From Elusimicrobia bacterium RIFOXYB2_FULL_49_7 (GTDB lineage Bacteria > Fibrobacterota > OXYB2-FULL-49-7), in assembly GCA_001800515.1 (NCBI GenBank), contig MGVN01000175.1, positions 7,841 through 13,680 of the forward strand: a stretch of DNA of 5,840 nucleotides, written 5' to 3'. The notes below the pieces were generated by a model, which searched no databases, was not told where the DNA came from, and saw only the letters and a list, made by a program, of their open reading frames with translations. Made by a program: the position numbers and the translations under genes. Positions 5,703-5,840 of this stretch are shown here, piece after piece (position 1 is the first letter of the stretch; the number at the start of each line of letters is the position of its first letter).

Positions 5703-5840
5703 ATGTTACACTTGCTGGTTGTTTCGTGTCTCTTCATTGCAACGGCTTTTTCGTTTGATATTCCCATTACGGTTCATGAGGCGCTTCCCGGCAATATTAC
5801 AACCGGTTGGAATCGAACCGCTGAACCAGTTAAACTGGGT
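5703..5840 (+). CDS. Start of an exported protein, possibly PcRGLX/YetA-type (PL26-like) exo-rhamnogalacturonan lyase; cut by window edge
   Basis: Only 46 codons are visible. They encode a hydrophobic signal sequence (residues 1-15, cleavage likely after A-F-S at 17) and then a mature start D-I-P-I-T-V-H-E-A followed by W-N-R-T-A-E-P-V-K-L-G. The pattern of a beta strand, then R-T-x-E-P-V, then a hydrophobic residue and G resembles the N-terminal RIFT-barrel domain of PcRGLX/YetA proteins, which include exo-acting rhamnogalacturonan lyases. This is recognition from a short stretch and may be wrong. ATG at 5703 is preferred because GGGGGA lies four bases upstream; an in-frame ATG at 5685 would add M-K-L-G-D-A and a Lys in the n-region but has no ribosome binding site. 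V-V-S-C (6-9) looks like a lipobox but is too near the N-terminus. The reading frame stays open to the edge. Confidence 0.7.
   Translation, partial: MLHLLVVSCLFIATAFSFDIPITVHEALPGNITTGWNRTAEPVKLG

Noticed and set aside
5723..5732. Lipoprotein signal (V-V-S-C) in the third gene
   Set aside because: The Cys is residue 9 from the preferred start, leaving too short a hydrophobic region; cleavage after A-F-S is a better fit.
1..5840. CRISPR array, tRNA, insertion sequence or phage-like system
   Set aside because: No repeat-spacer pattern, cloverleaf, transposase motif or long terminal inverted repeat was seen on either strand.

Overview
The window looks like a bacterial chromosome of the FCB superphylum (Bacteroidota, Fibrobacterota, KSB1-type lineages). 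Two complete secreted proteins end in a type A sorting tail of the kind read by the type IX secretion system (T9SS), with the signature N-P-F-N/G, a G-V/I-Y-Y/F-A-R-L strand and a Y-I-K-K-L end. That system is essentially confined to this superphylum. Base composition is moderate in genes and strongly AT-rich between them. The exact phylum cannot be fixed from this sequence.

Layout: on the minus strand, positions 1-1339 hold the first 446 codons of clpB, a housekeeping disaggregase that runs off the left edge. A 378-base AT-rich divergent intergenic region follows. On the plus strand come three genes with signal peptides: a 509-residue beta-propeller-like protein (1718-3247), a 700-residue protein with a carbohydrate-binding-like N-terminal domain and a beta-propeller-like core (3462-5564), and the first 46 codons of a third exported protein (5703 to the right edge). 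The third start resembles the N-terminal domain of PcRGLX/YetA-type exo-rhamnogalacturonan lyases, although only a short piece is visible.

Regulation is the most informative part. The two T9SS genes each carry a near-identical 24-base block (20 of 24 matching) about 30 bases before the ATG. It has TGGC and TTGCAT elements with exactly 10 bases between the GG and GC, the architecture of a sigma-54 (RpoN) promoter. Upstream of each lies a TTGT-N3-ACAA palindrome, and the two sit at distances differing by about three helical turns, which makes them candidate activator sites. The third gene lacks this block and instead has a sigma-70-like promoter next to a tandem repeat. A terminator-like hairpin follows gene 1 and a perfect 14-bp hairpin follows gene 2, so each gene is probably its own transcription unit.

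Inferred picture: an inducible, surface-delivered set of proteins that bind or degrade a polysaccharide (possibly pectin, if the third gene is a rhamnogalacturonan lyase), next to an unrelated clpB. Enzyme activity of the two propeller proteins is not shown by the sequence; no sialidase R-I-P motif is visible.
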